DNA of 64,000 nt, taken from assembly GCF_040365225.1 (NCBI RefSeq), contig NZ_AP028055.1, positions 3,472,001 to 3,536,000 on the forward strand. The letters run 5' to 3'. A program made the translations under genes and the position numbers. The first letter of the stretch is position 1. Every line of letters begins with the position of its first letter. The notes beneath the pieces are model-generated. The model was not told the origin of the DNA. It saw nothing but the letters and a program-made list of their open reading frames with translations, and made no database searches. Shown piece after piece: positions 1-7,761 of the stretch. The DNA comes from Bacteroides sedimenti (GTDB lineage Bacteria > Bacteroidota > Bacteroidia > Bacteroidales > Bacteroidaceae).

Positions 1-361
1 TAATTGGTAAATCAATAGGAAAAAGAATCCAACGCAGTAGATAAGCGCTCAACGTTGGGGTTGAACCATCTGCCATTACTACACGTATATTAAGTAACTT
101 CTTTCCTATAGACTGTCCGTTATTGAAGATTTCGAACGCTAGAGAGTAGAAAAAAACAGGCAGAACAATCAAAATAAAGAAAATTACCTGACTTTCATCA
201 GATGAGAAAAAATGTACACGAGGTAAGAAAAAAACAAAAAATAAAACATACAGAAAAATAATAACCGAATCAATAACCTGCGCCAGAATGCGTTCACCTG
301 CACTGGCGGGAGTCTGATTGATTCGAACGTATTGCCCCGTGATTATTGAAGTATCTGCCAT
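1..361 (-). CDS. RDD family membrane protein (partial, C-terminus outside window)
   Basis: The minus-strand frame opens with ATG at 361 and stays open to the window edge, giving 120 codons. After a short polar start the sequence has the Arg and Asp of the first RDD helix (AGERILAQVIDSVI), a second hydrophobic segment, and the family signature GQSIGKKLLNIRVV around residue 85. RDD proteins are small integral membrane proteins, some linked to ion transport; the substrate cannot be inferred here. The gene is divergent from the SpoIIM/DUF4129/MoxR operon and shares its 101-bp promoter region, an association that suggests a common membrane process. The C-terminal helix lies outside the window. Confidence 0.85.
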   Translation of the reverse strand, partial: MADTSIITGQYVRINQTPASAGERILAQVIDSVIIFLYVLFFVFFLPRVHFFSSDESQVIFFILIVLPVFFYSLAFEIFNNGQSIGKKLLNIRVVMADGSTPTLSAYLLRWILFPIDLPI

Positions 362-388
362 CCGATTAGAAAAAGTTAAACTTTAATC

Positions 389-418
389 TTGCAAATATAT
401 ATAATTTAATTACTTTTG
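389..418. promoter_or_regulatory. divergent promoters for RDD gene and SpoIIM operon
   Basis: Plus strand: TTG at 389-391, 19 bp, then TACTTTTG at 411-418, matching the Bacteroidetes -33/-7 consensus, 44 bp before the ATG at 463. Minus strand: TATATTTG reads from 399 to 392, 30 bp before the RDD start. The two -7 elements are only 11 bp apart, so the polymerases would compete. Confidence 0.6.
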
Positions 419-462
419 TCAGTATAAGTATCTAATATTATTTAAAAGACTGATAAAGACGG

Positions 463-1431
463 ATGAAAGAGATCTCTTTTATACGACAAAATATAGCAAA
501 GTGGAAAGATGTTGAGAAGGTCGTAGATCAAGCCGATGAACTTGACCCGGCGCACTTGGCAGCTGTATATACCGATATAACATCCGATTTGTCATTTTCA
601 CAGAGTCATTATCCTGCATCGCGGATTACCGTCTACCTTAATAATCTCGCTTCCTCTCTTCATAATAGGATTTATAAAAATAAAAAAGAACATAAGTCCC
701 GAATCATTACTTACTGGACCAAAGAGATACCCAGGGTGATGCGTGACTCACAAAAAGAGCTGCTTTACTCGTTTCTGATTTTCGCCATAAGCATGTTTAT
801 CGGTTCTCTTTCAACTCTAAACGATGATACATTTGTACGCTTGATTATGGGAGACAGTTATGTGGATATGACCCTGAATAATATCCGCAACGGTGTACCC
901 ATGGCTGTTTATAACGGAAACTCAGAACTTTCTATGTTTCTGGGTATCACACTTAATAACATTCGGGTGGCGCTGGTCTGCTTTGCTATGGGAATTTTGT
1001 CAGGTTTCGGAACCGGCTATATAATCTTCAGCAATGGAATTATGCTTGGAGCTTTCCAGACTTTCTTTTATCAACAAGGCTTGTTGGGAGAATCAATGTT
1101 GGCCATCTGGATACATGGCACTCTCGAGATTTCTGCCATCATTGTTTCTGGTGCAGCTGGACTTGCTATGGGAAACAGTTGGCTTTTTCCAGGTACTTAT
1201 TCCCGTAAGGCATCCTTTACCAGAGGGGCGAAGCGAGGATTGAAAATTGTGATTGGCACTCTTCCTATCTTTATTGTGGCAGGTTTTCTGGAGTCCTTTA
1301 TTACACGCCACACTCAACTTCCGGATTCGTTAAGACTTGGAATCATCATGCTTTCACTCACATTTGTGCTCTATTATTATCTCTATTTACCTAATACATT
1401 GCGTTATGAACTATCAGAATCAAAAAATTAA
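463..1431 (+). CDS. stage II sporulation protein M (SpoIIM) family membrane protein
   Basis: 322 aa. The first ~95 residues are soluble and basic. They are followed by about five hydrophobic segments (roughly 98-115, 165-198, 210-235, 258-280, 290-308). The motif HGTLEISAI near residue 216 is the HGxxE element conserved in the SpoIIM superfamily. The organism is not expected to sporulate; in Bacteroidetes this family occurs next to RDD, DUF4129 and MoxR genes, as here. It is the first gene of the plus-strand operon, with a consensus promoter 44 bp upstream. Its 3' end overlaps the next start by 26 bp, implying translational coupling. The biochemical role is unknown; a transport or envelope function is inference. 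Confidence 0.85.
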   Translation: MKEISFIRQNIAKWKDVEKVVDQADELDPAHLAAVYTDITSDLSFSQSHYPASRITVYLNNLASSLHNRIYKNKKEHKSRIITYWTKEIPRVMRDSQKELLYSFLIFAISMFIGSLSTLNDDTFVRLIMGDSYVDMTLNNIRNGVPMAVYNGNSELSMFLGITLNNIRVALVCFAMGILSGFGTGYIIFSNGIMLGAFQTFFYQQGLLGESMLAIWIHGTLEISAIIVSGAAGLAMGNSWLFPGTYSRKASFTRGAKRGLKIVIGTLPIFIVAGFLESFITRHTQLPDSLRLGIIMLSLTFVLYYYLYLPNTLRYELSESKN

Positions 1432-2335
1432 TTTCTATCAAAAGAGAACTTTCGGTGAAAATATCACAGCTACTTTCGACTTTTTAAAAGATAGCTGGAA
1501 ACCGATATTATTACTCTGTTTATACGTAATGTTACCATTTTCCATTATACAGGGAATTCTTCTAAATAATATCTATGGCACCGTAATTGGAGTGGCAAAA
1601 TACACTCCTTCTACTATTCAATCCATCGAAGGTCTTCCCTACAGTTTCTTTATTAACTATATAATCCTGATAGTTATCTCATGGGTTGGAATAAGTATTC
1701 TGACCGCTATTGTCTATACGGTGATGCAAAAGTATCAGGATAAAGCTCCTTCGGATACTTATTCGCTGTCAGAAATGAAACCCGATTTGATATCTTATGC
1801 CAAACAGTGTTTCATCCTGACGTTTTATCTTATAATCCTTTCAATAGGATATTTAGCTGTTATAATATCTCTTGGAATAATTTTTCCTCCATCCCTGATT
1901 GTGACTATTCCGGGAACCATTGCTCTCATGGTTCCTTTATCGCTAATTTATCCTGCTTATATCTTTGGTGAAGGGAGTGGAACGAATGTTGCTCTAAAAC
2001 AGTCCATGCGTCTGGGATTCTCTTCTTGGGGACCTCTTTTCCTGATTTTATTGGTTTTATCTTTAATCGGATCAATCATCAATGGCATCACTTCCACGCC
2101 ATGGACCATGGTTGCAGTGGTCAAATCGATTATCGTAGCGAGTAACCCAAGTGCGACTCCAACCTCAGTGGGTATGGATTTTATCAGTTATGTTCTGGCT
2201 GTAGTTCAATGTTTTGGAGCCTATATCTCACAGGTTATTACTCTGGTGGGAGTAGCATTCTTTTATTTTAGTGTATCTGAAGCGAAAGATTCAGTATCAG
2301 TGAATAGCGATATTGATAACTTCGAGCAATTATAA
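1406..2335 (+). CDS. polytopic membrane protein of the SpoIIM-MoxR operon
   Basis: 309 aa from the ATG at 1406, which overlaps the SpoIIM stop by 26 bp; an upstream in-frame ATG at 1337 would bury 23 residues inside the previous gene and gives an unlikely N-terminus. At least five or six long hydrophobic stretches are visible: about 26-50, 75-100, 130-165, 195-225 and 260-290. Between them are short polar loops and one charged loop rich in Lys/Asp/Ser. I do not recognise catalytic motifs; it resembles the glycerophosphoryl-diester-phosphodiesterase-type membrane-domain and DUF4013-like proteins found at this operon position. The function is unknown. Confidence 0.75.
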   Translation: MNYQNQKINFYQKRTFGENITATFDFLKDSWKPILLLCLYVMLPFSIIQGILLNNIYGTVIGVAKYTPSTIQSIEGLPYSFFINYIILIVISWVGISILTAIVYTVMQKYQDKAPSDTYSLSEMKPDLISYAKQCFILTFYLIILSIGYLAVIISLGIIFPPSLIVTIPGTIALMVPLSLIYPAYIFGEGSGTNVALKQSMRLGFSSWGPLFLILLVLSLIGSIINGITSTPWTMVAVVKSIIVASNPSATPTSVGMDFISYVLAVVQCFGAYISQVITLVGVAFFYFSVSEAKDSVSVNSDIDNFEQL

Positions 2336-2341
2336 GGACCA

Positions 2342-2968
2342 ATGTTAAAAACAGATACTCTTTTTTACGATGCCGATAAAATAGCTCAATATCAATCGGA
2401 GTCCCAGTATGACTACAATTCACAACTGGTTCAACGAAATGTGAACCTGATTGACATGTTCAAAGAGTGGTTTCGCAACTTGTTAAGGCAAATATTCAAC
2501 AGTGATATTGCCGATAAGTACAGCGATATAATTCTTATTGTGCTTATTCTTGTTGTCATTCTGCTATTGGTTTTTCTTGTTTATAAAAAACGACCTGAAC
2601 TTTTTTACAGGGCTAAGAAGTTGAGTTCCTCTGATGTATTAGAGGAGGAAACAATTTATGGAGTCGATTTTAGCAAGGAAATTGCTCTTGCCCTTGGAAA
2701 GAAAGATTTTTATATGGCCGTTCGTATGGCTTATCTGCAAACACTGAAATACTTGTCCGATCATCATCACATTGATTGGCAGACGTATAAAACCCCGACG
2801 GAGTATCTGTATGAAATGAATCGGAAAGAGGTTAAAGAAGAATTCAAAGGATTGACCAATTGCTTTCTGTTGGTGCGTTATGGTAATTTTGAGGCAACGG
2901 AAGAGACTTACATGGCCGTTAAAAACCTGCAGCAGGTTATCCTGAAAGGAGGTAACAGTGAAGGTTAA
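2342..2968 (+). CDS. DUF4129 domain-containing protein
   Basis: 208 aa. An N-terminal soluble part precedes a single strong membrane helix (about 62-81), followed by Lys-rich residues and a C-terminal domain. That domain has the DUF4129 pattern: DFYMAVRMAYLQTLKYL, then TPTEYLYEM and a closing helix around LVRYGNFEAT. DUF4129 also occurs at the C-terminus of transglutaminase-like proteins and with MoxR/DUF58 genes. It begins 6 bp after the previous stop and overlaps the next start by 11 bp. The likely topology is one helix with the DUF4129 domain in the cytoplasm (inferred from the positive residues after the helix). Confidence 0.8.
   Translation: MLKTDTLFYDADKIAQYQSESQYDYNSQLVQRNVNLIDMFKEWFRNLLRQIFNSDIADKYSDIILIVLILVVILLLVFLVYKKRPELFYRAKKLSSSDVLEEETIYGVDFSKEIALALGKKDFYMAVRMAYLQTLKYLSDHHHIDWQTYKTPTEYLYEMNRKEVKEEFKGLTNCFLLVRYGNFEATEETYMAVKNLQQVILKGGNSEG
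2945..2957 (+). promoter_or_regulatory. strong Shine-Dalgarno before a GTG start
   Basis: AAAGGAGG lies 5 nt before GTG at 2958 and sits inside the last codons of the DUF4129 gene. Most genes in this window lack a clear Shine-Dalgarno, as is usual in Bacteroidetes. This one therefore supports the GTG start and an internal-initiation or coupling arrangement. Confidence 0.6.
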
Positions 2969-4301
2969 TATTAAATTTATAATTTTTATCCTTGTACTTT
3001 TCTTTGGAATGTTTGCCATTGAACACAATATGGTCAAAGAGTATTCCTGGATTCCGACATTCAGTGCAAGCGACAAGCAACCATTTGGCTGCTATGTGTT
3101 TGATGATGTCCTCACTTCGTCCTTGAAAGGGAATTACTCTGTTTCCACAGAGACATTCTATCAGTTGGATCAGGATTCAGTGAATGCCCCCAGAGCCTTC
3201 CTGCTTGTTTCGAATGATATGGAGATGGACTCAGTCGATATTAATTCAATGACGAATCTGTTGGATAAAGGGAACAAGGTGATGATTGTATCTTCTTCTT
3301 TTCCTTATAACCTTACAGATTCATTAAACATTAAATTTCATAAATCCTATTTTGATTTGAACGACCTCAGGTTGCTGGCCGGCAACGGGAAGAGACAAGG
3401 AACTCTGGTCTTTTGTGACTCTGCAGCAGCGAATAAAAGTTATAATTTTTATTCGCAATTACTTACCGATTATTTCTGGGGAGTTGATTCCATAGAACCA
3501 GAGTATAAGTTTACAGAGACCGACGATCAGCCTTTGACCGAAGATGATTATTTAAACCCCGAAGATGCAAAGAATAATCCTCTTATAAGAAAATCAGAAA
3601 AACAACTAAAATCTTCCCGTCTGGCTCAATGTCCAACAACCGTTTTGGTACGCAACAAGCAGAAATATGTTGTGGCTTTCAGTAAGAAAGTGGGCAATGG
3701 TGAGCTTTTTATGGTTGCCAACCCTCTGCTTTTTACCAACTATGGGATACTGGACAAAGGGAATGCTGGATACATCTTTGGCCTCTTGTCGCACATGGAA
3801 GGAATGCCACTGGTTCGTTTGGGAAATGATACTAAAGAGATGGAACAAATTACTCCACTCCGTTATTTTCTTACTCAGGCTCCGCTAAAATGGAGCGTCT
3901 ACCTTTCACTTATTTCTCTGGTTCTCTTCATGTGCTTTACGGCCAGGAGGCGTCAACGGGTAATCCCGGTGATTTATCCTCCCAGAAATACCACACTCGA
4001 TTTTGTGAAACAAATCGGAACTTTGTATCATCAGGATAAAAAGTACTTGGAAGTATTGCGCAAGAAAAAGAGCTGTTTTGTTCAGGTGCTGAAGAAAGAG
4101 ACCGGCGTTGATCTTAGCTCTGAGGAATTAACGGTGGAGCTTTGCCGGCGGCTTTCCGATAAGGCAGGAATGGATGCGGATGTACTCTATGCTATCCTGA
4201 AGAAATTAGAACTGTTGGAATATGATGTAGATATTGACGAAAAGGAACTGAAAGAATACATCGACAAGATGAATGAAATAATAACAAATTCCACTAAATA
4301 A
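2958..4301 (+). CDS. DUF4350 domain-containing membrane protein
   Basis: 447 aa with GTG start, supported by the preceding AAAGGAGG and by a good N-terminal membrane anchor (IKFIIFILVLFFGMFAIEH). Residues ~35-300 form an extracytoplasmic domain with the DUF4350/GATase1-like features: a LLVSNDMEMD-type strand and a LDKGNKVMIVSS strand-turn. A second membrane helix follows at ~313-330, then a basic cytoplasmic tail (TARRRQR) of about 110 residues. The domain lies between the DUF4129 and MoxR genes, its usual place in Bacteroidetes. No enzymatic activity can be assigned; by context it may be a partner of the MoxR ATPase at the membrane. Confidence 0.8.
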   Translation: MKVNIKFIIFILVLFFGMFAIEHNMVKEYSWIPTFSASDKQPFGCYVFDDVLTSSLKGNYSVSTETFYQLDQDSVNAPRAFLLVSNDMEMDSVDINSMTNLLDKGNKVMIVSSSFPYNLTDSLNIKFHKSYFDLNDLRLLAGNGKRQGTLVFCDSAAANKSYNFYSQLLTDYFWGVDSIEPEYKFTETDDQPLTEDDYLNPEDAKNNPLIRKSEKQLKSSRLAQCPTTVLVRNKQKYVVAFSKKVGNGELFMVANPLLFTNYGILDKGNAGYIFGLLSHMEGMPLVRLGNDTKEMEQITPLRYFLTQAPLKWSVYLSLISLVLFMCFTARRRQRVIPVIYPPRNTTLDFVKQIGTLYHQDKKYLEVLRKKKSCFVQVLKKETGVDLSSEELTVELCRRLSDKAGMDADVLYAILKKLELLEYDVDIDEKELKEYIDKMNEIITNSTK

Positions 4302-4307
4302 TAGATT

Positions 4308-5279
4308 ATGGAAGAAACAACAAGCAGAATTGATTTAACTGGTTTTTCGGAGAAAATCAACGAACTGAAAAAATGTATTTCCGAAGTGGTTGTCGGACAA
4401 GACAAGGCGGTTGATTTGATTCTGACTGCCATACTGGCCAACGGCCATGTGCTGATTGAAGGAGTGCCCGGCGTTGCCAAAACTTTGATGGCTAAAATCA
4501 TTTCTAGACTGATCGACGCTGATTTCTCTCGCGTTCAGTTTACTCCGGATTTGATGCCATCTGATATATTAGGCACAACGGTTTTTAATATGAAAACTTC
4601 ATCTTTCGATTTCCATCGCGGTCCACTCTTCGGTGATGTAATTTTGGTGGATGAGATTAACCGCGCTCCTGCAAAAACTCAGTCGGCCCTCTTTGAAGTG
4701 ATGGAGGAACGGCAGGCCACAATAGACGGCAAGAGTTATCAGATGGGCGAACTCTACACCATCCTTGCTACACAGAATCCGGTGGAGCAGGAGGGAACCT
4801 ACAAACTTCCCGAAGCGCAGATTGACCGTTTTTTGATGAAGGTTACCCTGGGCTATCCCTCCCTGGAAGAAGAAGTTGCAATTCTTGAACGTCATCACGA
4901 ACAAGCTGAATTTGTGAAGCTTCGCAATGTGAAGCCGGTTCTGAAGAAGGAGGAGTTGCTATCACTACGAGAGCTTACCCGGAAAGTGTATGTGGAACCC
5001 ACCCTGATTCGTTATGTGGCACTCATCATTCAGCAAACCCGTACCAGTAAGTCAATCTACCTGGGCGCCTCTCCACGTGCATCGGTCTGCTTGCTTCAAG
5101 CCGCCAAGGCCTTTGCTCTTTTGCAGGGACGCGATTTTGTGACTCCCGAAGACATCAAGTTTGTGGCAGTTCCTGTGTTGCAACACCGTCTTTTGCTTAC
5201 TGCTGAGGCTGAAATGGAAGGATACTCAACAGCTAAAGTTTCCCAGCGATTGATTGAAAAAGTGGAAGTTCCGAAATAA
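4308..5279 (+). CDS. MoxR family AAA+ ATPase
   Basis: 323 aa, full length for the family. Walker A GVPGVAKT at residues 52-59 and Walker B VILVDEINRAP at 111-121 are intact. The MoxR-typical sensor region ATQNPVEQEGTYKLPEAQIDRF follows (in pieces ATQNPVEQEG and LPEAQIDRF), and the C-terminal lid domain ends near residue 320. MoxR ATPases act as chaperone-like remodellers, usually with VWA or DUF58 partners that recognise targets through metal-ion-dependent adhesion sites. The gene is 6 bp downstream of DUF4350 and 6 bp upstream of DUF58, so all three are probably co-translated. The client protein is unknown. Confidence 0.95.
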   Translation: MEETTSRIDLTGFSEKINELKKCISEVVVGQDKAVDLILTAILANGHVLIEGVPGVAKTLMAKIISRLIDADFSRVQFTPDLMPSDILGTTVFNMKTSSFDFHRGPLFGDVILVDEINRAPAKTQSALFEVMEERQATIDGKSYQMGELYTILATQNPVEQEGTYKLPEAQIDRFLMKVTLGYPSLEEEVAILERHHEQAEFVKLRNVKPVLKKEELLSLRELTRKVYVEPTLIRYVALIIQQTRTSKSIYLGASPRASVCLLQAAKAFALLQGRDFVTPEDIKFVAVPVLQHRLLLTAEAEMEGYSTAKVSQRLIEKVEVPK

Positions 5280-5285
5280 TAGACT

Positions 5286-6596
5286 ATGTTTCTGACTAAA
5301 AGGTTTTACCTTATTTGCATCGCTTTGATTCTATTGCTTGGGTCGGGCTATCTCTACCTTCCTCTTTTTACGGCAGGTCAGGTTGCTTTGTGCCTCTTTG
5401 CATTGACGGTGCTATTCGATGGCTGGCTGCTTTATCGCAAAAGTTCAATAACTGCCGCCCGAACCTGTGCGCCGCGCTTCTCCAATGGCGATAACAATGC
5501 GGTTAAAATAGCTGTTGAAAACCTCTATCCTTTTAAAGTGAATCTGGAGGTGATAGATGAGATTCCTCCGGTCTTTCAGCGTCGCGATATCTCTTTTCAG
5601 CTGGCGCTGGAAGCAGGTGCTAACGATACCATCGAGTATAATCTCTGTCCCGTGAAAAGAGGGAATTATGATTTCGGGTTGATTCGGGTTTTTGCCCACA
5701 CATTCCTGGGACTGGTCTCACGCAGGTACAATTGCGGCGCTCCTGTGTCGGTGAAAGTCTATCCCTCGTACCTCATGCTGCATCAGTACGAACTGATGGC
5801 CATGTCTAATAACCTCACGGAGATGGGGATAAAGCGGGTAAGACAGATAGGACACCATACCGAGTTTGAGCAGATAAGGGAATATGTAAAGGGAGACGAT
5901 TACCGCACCATCAACTGGAAAGCCACAGCCCGCCGCCATCAGCTTATGGTGAACTCCTATCAGAACGAACGGTCGCAGCACATTTACAGTGTGATTGACA
6001 AGGGGCGGGTAATGCAGTCCGCTTTCGAGGGGATGACACTGTTCGACTATGCCATCAATGCTTCGCTGGTTCTATCTTACATTGCCATTCATAAGGAAGA
6101 CAATGCCGGACTGGTGACTTTTGAGAAGCAATTCGATTCGTTCTTGCCCGCTTCCAGAAAAGAGGGGCAGATGCAGCTGATACTGGAAAACCTTTACAGC
6201 CAGACCACCACATTCGGCGAAAGTGATTATTCGTCACTCTATGTTCACCTGAACAAGCATATAAGCAAACGGAGCCTGCTGATTATCTATACCAATTTTG
6301 ATAATATCATCGGCATGGAAAGGCAGTTAAGCTATCTGCGCCGATTGGCACGTCAGCACCTGGTGCTGGTGGTTTTCTTTGAGAATAACGAACTAAAATC
6401 ATTCATTGAGAAAACACCCACTTCGGCCGAGGGATACTGCCAACAGGTGGTTGCCGAGAAATTCGCAGCCGAGAAGCAGCTTGTGGTCTCCACCCTGAAG
6501 CAGCATGCGGTCTATTCTTTACTTACCACGCCCGATAAACTGTCGGTCGATGTTATTAACAAGTATCTTGAGATAAAGGCACGGCATCTTATCTGA
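5286..6596 (+). CDS. DUF58 domain-containing protein (MoxR partner)
   Basis: 436 aa. Two hydrophobic helices (about 5-24 and 27-48) anchor the protein. The DUF58 core is recognised by GDDYRTINWKATARR near residue 200 followed by QNERSQHIYSVIDKGR; in related proteins this strand holds the VWA-like Asp of the fold. It is the last gene of the operon and lies directly after its MoxR ATPase, the standard pairing. A weak hairpin follows about 10 bp after the stop. Family knowledge predicts a membrane-attached adaptor that works with MoxR in assembling or activating an envelope complex; which complex is not shown by the sequence. Confidence 0.92.
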   Translation: MFLTKRFYLICIALILLLGSGYLYLPLFTAGQVALCLFALTVLFDGWLLYRKSSITAARTCAPRFSNGDNNAVKIAVENLYPFKVNLEVIDEIPPVFQRRDISFQLALEAGANDTIEYNLCPVKRGNYDFGLIRVFAHTFLGLVSRRYNCGAPVSVKVYPSYLMLHQYELMAMSNNLTEMGIKRVRQIGHHTEFEQIREYVKGDDYRTINWKATARRHQLMVNSYQNERSQHIYSVIDKGRVMQSAFEGMTLFDYAINASLVLSYIAIHKEDNAGLVTFEKQFDSFLPASRKEGQMQLILENLYSQTTTFGESDYSSLYVHLNKHISKRSLLIIYTNFDNIIGMERQLSYLRRLARQHLVLVVFFENNELKSFIEKTPTSAEGYCQQVVAEKFAAEKQLVVSTLKQHAVYSLLTTPDKLSVDVINKYLEIKARHLI

Positions 6597-6606
6597 TTGA
6601 TTTGCA

Positions 6607-6643
6607 TTGAAAGCATTCAACTCTCCATAGAGTTGGTTTTCAA
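6607..6643 (+). terminator. candidate terminator after DUF58
   Basis: Perfect 7-bp stem CAACTCT/AGAGTTG (6618-6624 and 6629-6635) with a CCAT loop, flanked by an outer TTGAAA/TTTTCAA pairing and followed by TTTT. The outer arm ends where the 31-bp repeat begins. Confidence 0.5.
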
Positions 6644-6978
6644 AAAGTAACACAAGTCACGCAAGTCACGCACTTTGGTTTTAATGTGTTTATAATCAAT
6701 GCAGTATGGGTGCGTGACTTCCTGCGTGACTTTATTTATCTCACGCACTCAGGGTAAGCGTCTCGCGATGCCATTCGCTGTGCACCAATCTGTATCACTT
6801 GAAGCACTTCAAACGGGGCCAATAAAGCTCATCTTTATGTGGGTTTTTGCATACACCATAACTGTTAAGATGGTATTTAAAGTTGGATGTACCGCAACTC
6901 CATAAGAATGTTACAGTTGAGGAGGAATCCCGAAGAATCTTTCGCCAGATAATAATTATGAGAGTTATTGATTCAATG

Positions 6979-7070
6979 TCCACCCGCGTCTACCCGTCTC
7001 TTACACCCGGGTGTACCGGGGTCGTACATCCGGATGTGCAGGTTGCGTACACCCGGGTGTAGCCAAGAAA
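6979..7070. repeat. four tandem palindromic sites, exact 23-bp period
   Basis: Four 14-bp sites start at 6979, 7002, 7025 and 7048. The second and fourth are identical perfect palindromes, TACACCCGGGTGTA. The third (TACATCCGGATGTG) and the first (TCCACCCGCGTCTA) each match at 11 of 14 positions; the third keeps a perfect 12-bp palindrome core. Centres lie at 6985.5, 7008.5, 7031.5 and 7054.5. Such spacing (about two helical turns) is typical of iteron-like or cooperative operator sites for a dimeric DNA-binding protein. No candidate binding protein is encoded next to it. Confidence 0.8.
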
Positions 7071-7194
7071 ATAAGGCGTCGAAATCTGAATTTCAATCGT
7101 TTAATTTGGGTTAATATGCTTGTATGTAGTTGGTTTAAGTTAAGAGCCTGAGGCGAAGAAATGATTGATAACCATGTTTAGTATCACTGTAATA

Positions 7195-7233
7195 CCGCCC
7201 GGGCGGCACTGCGTGACTTTTCAGAAGTCACGC
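7195..7233. repeat. GC palindrome and perfect GCGTGACTT hairpin
   Basis: CCGCCCGGGCGG (7195-7206) is a 12-bp palindrome. Four bases later GCGTGACTT (7211-7219) and AAGTCACGC (7225-7233) form a perfect 9-bp stem with a 5-nt loop. The stem sequence is the same unit that builds the ends of the island. Confidence 0.7.
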
Positions 7234-7376
7234 GCTTTTTAGAGAGAAGTCATGCACCTGTATATTGTTGTTATACAGTATGTTGCAAGGTTTTTGCGTG
7301 GCTTGCGTGACTTGTGCGACTTTTTTAAATTCATTCTATGGGGAAATGAGAGAAGTTATGTTCAATAAAACAAAGT

Positions 7377-7393
7377 GTTCATTGACAATGAAC
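7377..7393. promoter_or_regulatory. 17-bp operator-like palindrome
   Basis: GTTCATTGACAATGAAC is a perfect dyad with a single central base, 50 bp outside the repeat island. The remaining stretch to the gene at 7762 is AT-rich, and I see no gene or clear promoter in it. The dyad could be an operator or a cruciform; the binding protein is unknown. Confidence 0.45.
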
Positions 7394-7761
7394 GCACAAA
7401 TTCATTAAACGTATTTGGATTAAATCAGTAGTTATTTAGAAAAACCAGATTCTTTTCTGCAAATCAAGGTGGTTACTTTTACCTCTTAGTGGATTTGCAA
7501 TAGAATCATTAGAAAGAACCATTGCTCATTCATTTTTTCGGCTGCAAGAGGTCGTTTTGTAATAGAAAGGAGCGCTAAATTTTGGATTAAAAAGCTGGAG
7601 TGTTCAGTACGTAGAACAAAAATGAGATGCTTCCATTCTATAGACAGAATAAAAGTGGAATTATCTATAAACGGAAATGCCTGATGTATAACTTTTTTGT
7701 TACACCTGCATAATTCTCCAATTTAAGTTGTTTTTGATGAAACTAATGTATAATATTGTAA

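Larger units (their letters stand above)
6642..7325. repeat. gene-free repeat island bounded by 31-bp inverted repeats
   Basis: Left arm 6642-6673 and right arm 7295-7325 are inverted copies matching at 28 of 31 positions; each contains two tandem GCGTGACTT/AAGTCACGC units next to an A5/T5 run. Additional copies of GCGTGACTT occur at 6712-6720, 6724-6732 and 7211-7219, and TCACGCA at 6741-6747. Inside lie the 23-bp palindrome array (6979-7070), a CCGCCCGGGCGG palindrome and a 9-bp hairpin. No plausible gene is present; the longest open frames (about 60-68 codons) cross the repeats and lack promoter or family features. The island is locally GC-richer than the flanking AT-rich sequence. It could be a non-autonomous element or the footprint of an excised cassette. 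Confidence 0.65.

Noticed and set aside
1337..1405. Upstream ATG for the 309-aa membrane protein
   Set aside because: It would add 23 residues overlapping SpoIIM in another frame; the ATG at 1406 gives a normal overlap and N-terminus.
6699..6983. Two 60-70-codon frames in the repeat island
   Set aside because: Both cross repeat units, overlap on opposite strands and show no family features; the island is treated as non-coding.
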